This document shows, one piece after another, positions 7,268-8,181 of a DNA stretch of 8,181 nt; the stretch's first letter is position 1, and each line of letters opens with the position of its first letter. Position numbers and translations under genes: made by a program. Source of the DNA: an uncultured Pseudomonadota bacterium (GTDB taxonomy: Bacteria > SAR324 > NAC60-12); contig CAJXNF010000110.1 of the NCBI GenBank assembly GCA_913056375.1, positions 1 through 8,181 on the forward strand, written 5' to 3'. The notes beneath the pieces were generated by a model. The model was not told the origin of the DNA. It did no database searches and saw only the letters and a list, made by a program, of their open reading frames with translations.

Positions 7268-7353
7268 TCTCCTAGTCTATTCGATTGCATTTTCGGAGAA
7301 AATACACTCGACAATAATGATGGTTACTACAAAAAAACAAGGTAAATGTAAGT

Positions 7354-7382
7354 TTGATAGTTATTTTGATCATGAACAAAAT
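7354..7382 (+). promoter_or_regulatory. candidate sigma70-type promoter of ftsZ
   Basis: A -35 box TTGATA (7354-7359, 5 of 6 matches to TTGACA) is separated by 17 nt from a -10 box CAAAAT (7377-7382, 4 of 6 matches to TATAAT). Transcription would begin near 7389, leaving a leader of about 38 nt before the ftsZ ATG. The call rests on spacing and consensus fit only. Confidence 0.45.
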
Positions 7383-7384
7383 AA
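7361..7384. promoter_or_regulatory. 24-bp near-perfect palindrome, candidate operator with Fnr-like core
   Basis: TTATTTTG (7361-7368) and its exact reverse complement CAAAATAA (7377-7384) flank the inner palindrome TCATGA (7370-7375). Only the A7369/A7376 pair breaks symmetry, so 11 of 12 pairs match. The core TTGATCATGAACAA (7366-7379) matches the Fnr-type consensus TTGAT-N4-ATCAA at 9 of 10 positions. It covers the spacer and -10 box of the candidate ftsZ promoter, so a bound dimer would be expected to block transcription (inference). Confidence 0.45.
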
Positions 7385-7417
7385 GCTTTTCACAAACGAT
7401 TTCACACTCTAGGACAT

Positions 7418-7422
7418 AAGGA
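7418..7422 (+). promoter_or_regulatory. ribosome binding site of ftsZ
   Basis: AAGGA lies 4 nt before the ATG at 7427. It supports that ATG as the start, giving FtsZ a short N-terminal arm of about 18 residues before the conserved PTIKIIGAGGGGGN strand and loop. Confidence 0.7.
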
Positions 7423-7426
7423 TAAC

Positions 7427-8181
7427 ATGGAAGCATCTGGTCCAGCTTTTACCATTCCCCAGCAAGACGCATTCATTCCCACAATCAAGATTATCGGCGC
7501 AGGTGGAGGAGGTGGTAACGTTGTTAGCAAAATGGCAGATGAGGGCATCCAGCATGTTGAACTCATTGCTTGCAACACCGATCTGAAAGCACTGAACAAC
7601 TCAAACGCCACCATCAAGATGGAGCTTGGACGTGAGCTTACAAGAGGCTTGGGCGCAGGGGCTCGTCCAGAAATCGGAGCACATGCAGCAGAAGAAAGTG
7701 CTGCTGAAATTGAGCGGATGCTAAGTGGTGCCGATATGGCTTTTATTGTCGCTGGAATGGGCGGTGGGACAGGCACAGGATCAGCTCCCGTAATAGCCCG
7801 AATATCTAAATCAAAAAAAATTCTTACCGTTGGAGTGGTCACACTACCTTTCTCATTTGAAGGGAAACGCCGGATGAGAGCGGCACTTCAGGGAGTAGCA
7901 ACTCTTCGCGAAAACACCGACACATTATTGGTCATCCCAAATGAACGCCTATTGGAAGCTACAGATCGATCTACAAGTTTCAAAGATGCCTTTCACATGG
8001 TGGACGAAGTACTAGTCCATGCGATTCAGGGAATTACTGATCTTTTGAATGGAGTAGGCGATATCAACGTTGATTTTGCTGATATGCAGACGGTGATGGA
8101 AGGGATGGGTCGCGCAGTCATTGGTAAAGGTACAGGTGTTGGCAAAGATCGAATGTTCCGTGCCATCGATAGCGCTATCCA
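7427..8181 (+). CDS. ftsZ: cell division GTPase FtsZ, 5' part (cut by the window edge)
   Basis: Tubulin-like GTPase that polymerises into the cytokinetic Z ring at mid-cell. The frame is open from ATG 7427 to the right edge, giving 251 complete codons. Conserved elements are in order: IKIIGAGGGGGN (20-31), ACNTD (48-52), the tubulin signature GGGTGTG (112-118), GVVTLPFSFEGKRR (136-149), NTDTLLVIPNERLL (163-176) and the T7 loop NVDFAD (214-219), whose Asp residues activate GTP hydrolysis in the neighbouring subunit. No key residue is missing in the visible part, so it should be active. The C-terminal half of the GTPase C-domain, the linker and the FtsA/ZipA-binding tail lie outside the window. 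Its upstream neighbour is the divergent helicase gene and not ftsA, so this copy is transcribed from its own leader region. Confidence 0.96.
   Translation, partial: MEASGPAFTIPQQDAFIPTIKIIGAGGGGGNVVSKMADEGIQHVELIACNTDLKALNNSNATIKMELGRELTRGLGAGARPEIGAHAAEESAAEIERMLSGADMAFIVAGMGGGTGTGSAPVIARISKSKKILTVGVVTLPFSFEGKRRMRAALQGVATLRENTDTLLVIPNERLLEATDRSTSFKDAFHMVDEVLVHAIQGITDLLNGVGDINVDFADMQTVMEGMGRAVIGKGTGVGKDRMFRAIDSAI

Noticed and set aside
7402..7842. Long minus-strand ORF of 146 codons opposite ftsZ
   Set aside because: It is antisense to the highly conserved FtsZ GTPase domain and its Pro/Ala/Ser-rich product is the usual mirror of Gly-rich ftsZ codons.

Overview
The window comes from a Gram-negative bacterium. 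The evidence is two lipoproteins with lipobox signal peptides, a GT9 family LPS heptosyltransferase-like enzyme, a periplasmic signal-peptide protein and a YihG/PlsC-type acyltransferase relative. Base composition is moderate, and starts are mixed ATG and GTG. The gene set would suit a marine delta-proteobacterium-like lineage such as SAR324, but that placement is a low-confidence guess from general flavour and not from a marker comparison.

Layout. Eight genes lie on the minus strand in one long series from about 7167 down to 80. In transcription order they are: a DEAD-box RNA helicase of the DeaD/CsdA type; a previously unlisted 53-residue hydrophobic small protein (5325-5486); a YbjN-like protein; a YihG-like acyltransferase homologue that has lost its catalytic HX4D motif; a secreted DUF3157-like repeat protein; a GT9 heptosyltransferase-like glycosyltransferase; and two adjacent lipoproteins that are clearly paralogues of each other. 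Gaps are 10, 31, -20 (overlap), 9, 33, 65 and about 12 nt, so at least the first five or six genes look co-transcribed. On the plus strand, ftsZ starts at 7427 and runs off the right edge (251 codons visible). It is divergent from the helicase across a 259-bp intergenic region.

The intergenic region holds a plausible sigma70-type promoter for ftsZ. A near-perfect 24-bp palindrome (7361-7384, 11 of 12 pairs) overlaps the spacer and -10 element, and its core resembles a Crp/Fnr-family box (9 of 10 conserved positions). On the minus strand the same region carries an open reading frame (start 7267) that runs into the helicase gene in another frame. It is one base away from giving the helicase an in-frame 33-residue hydrophilic N-terminal extension.

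How the genes may fit together (inference): the minus-strand genes after the helicase are mostly envelope functions (small membrane protein, pseudo-acyltransferase, secreted protein, LPS-type glycosyltransferase, lipoproteins). They sit behind an RNA helicase and beside the division gene ftsZ. No mobile elements, CRISPR arrays, tRNA or rRNA genes were seen. No convincing intrinsic terminator was found.
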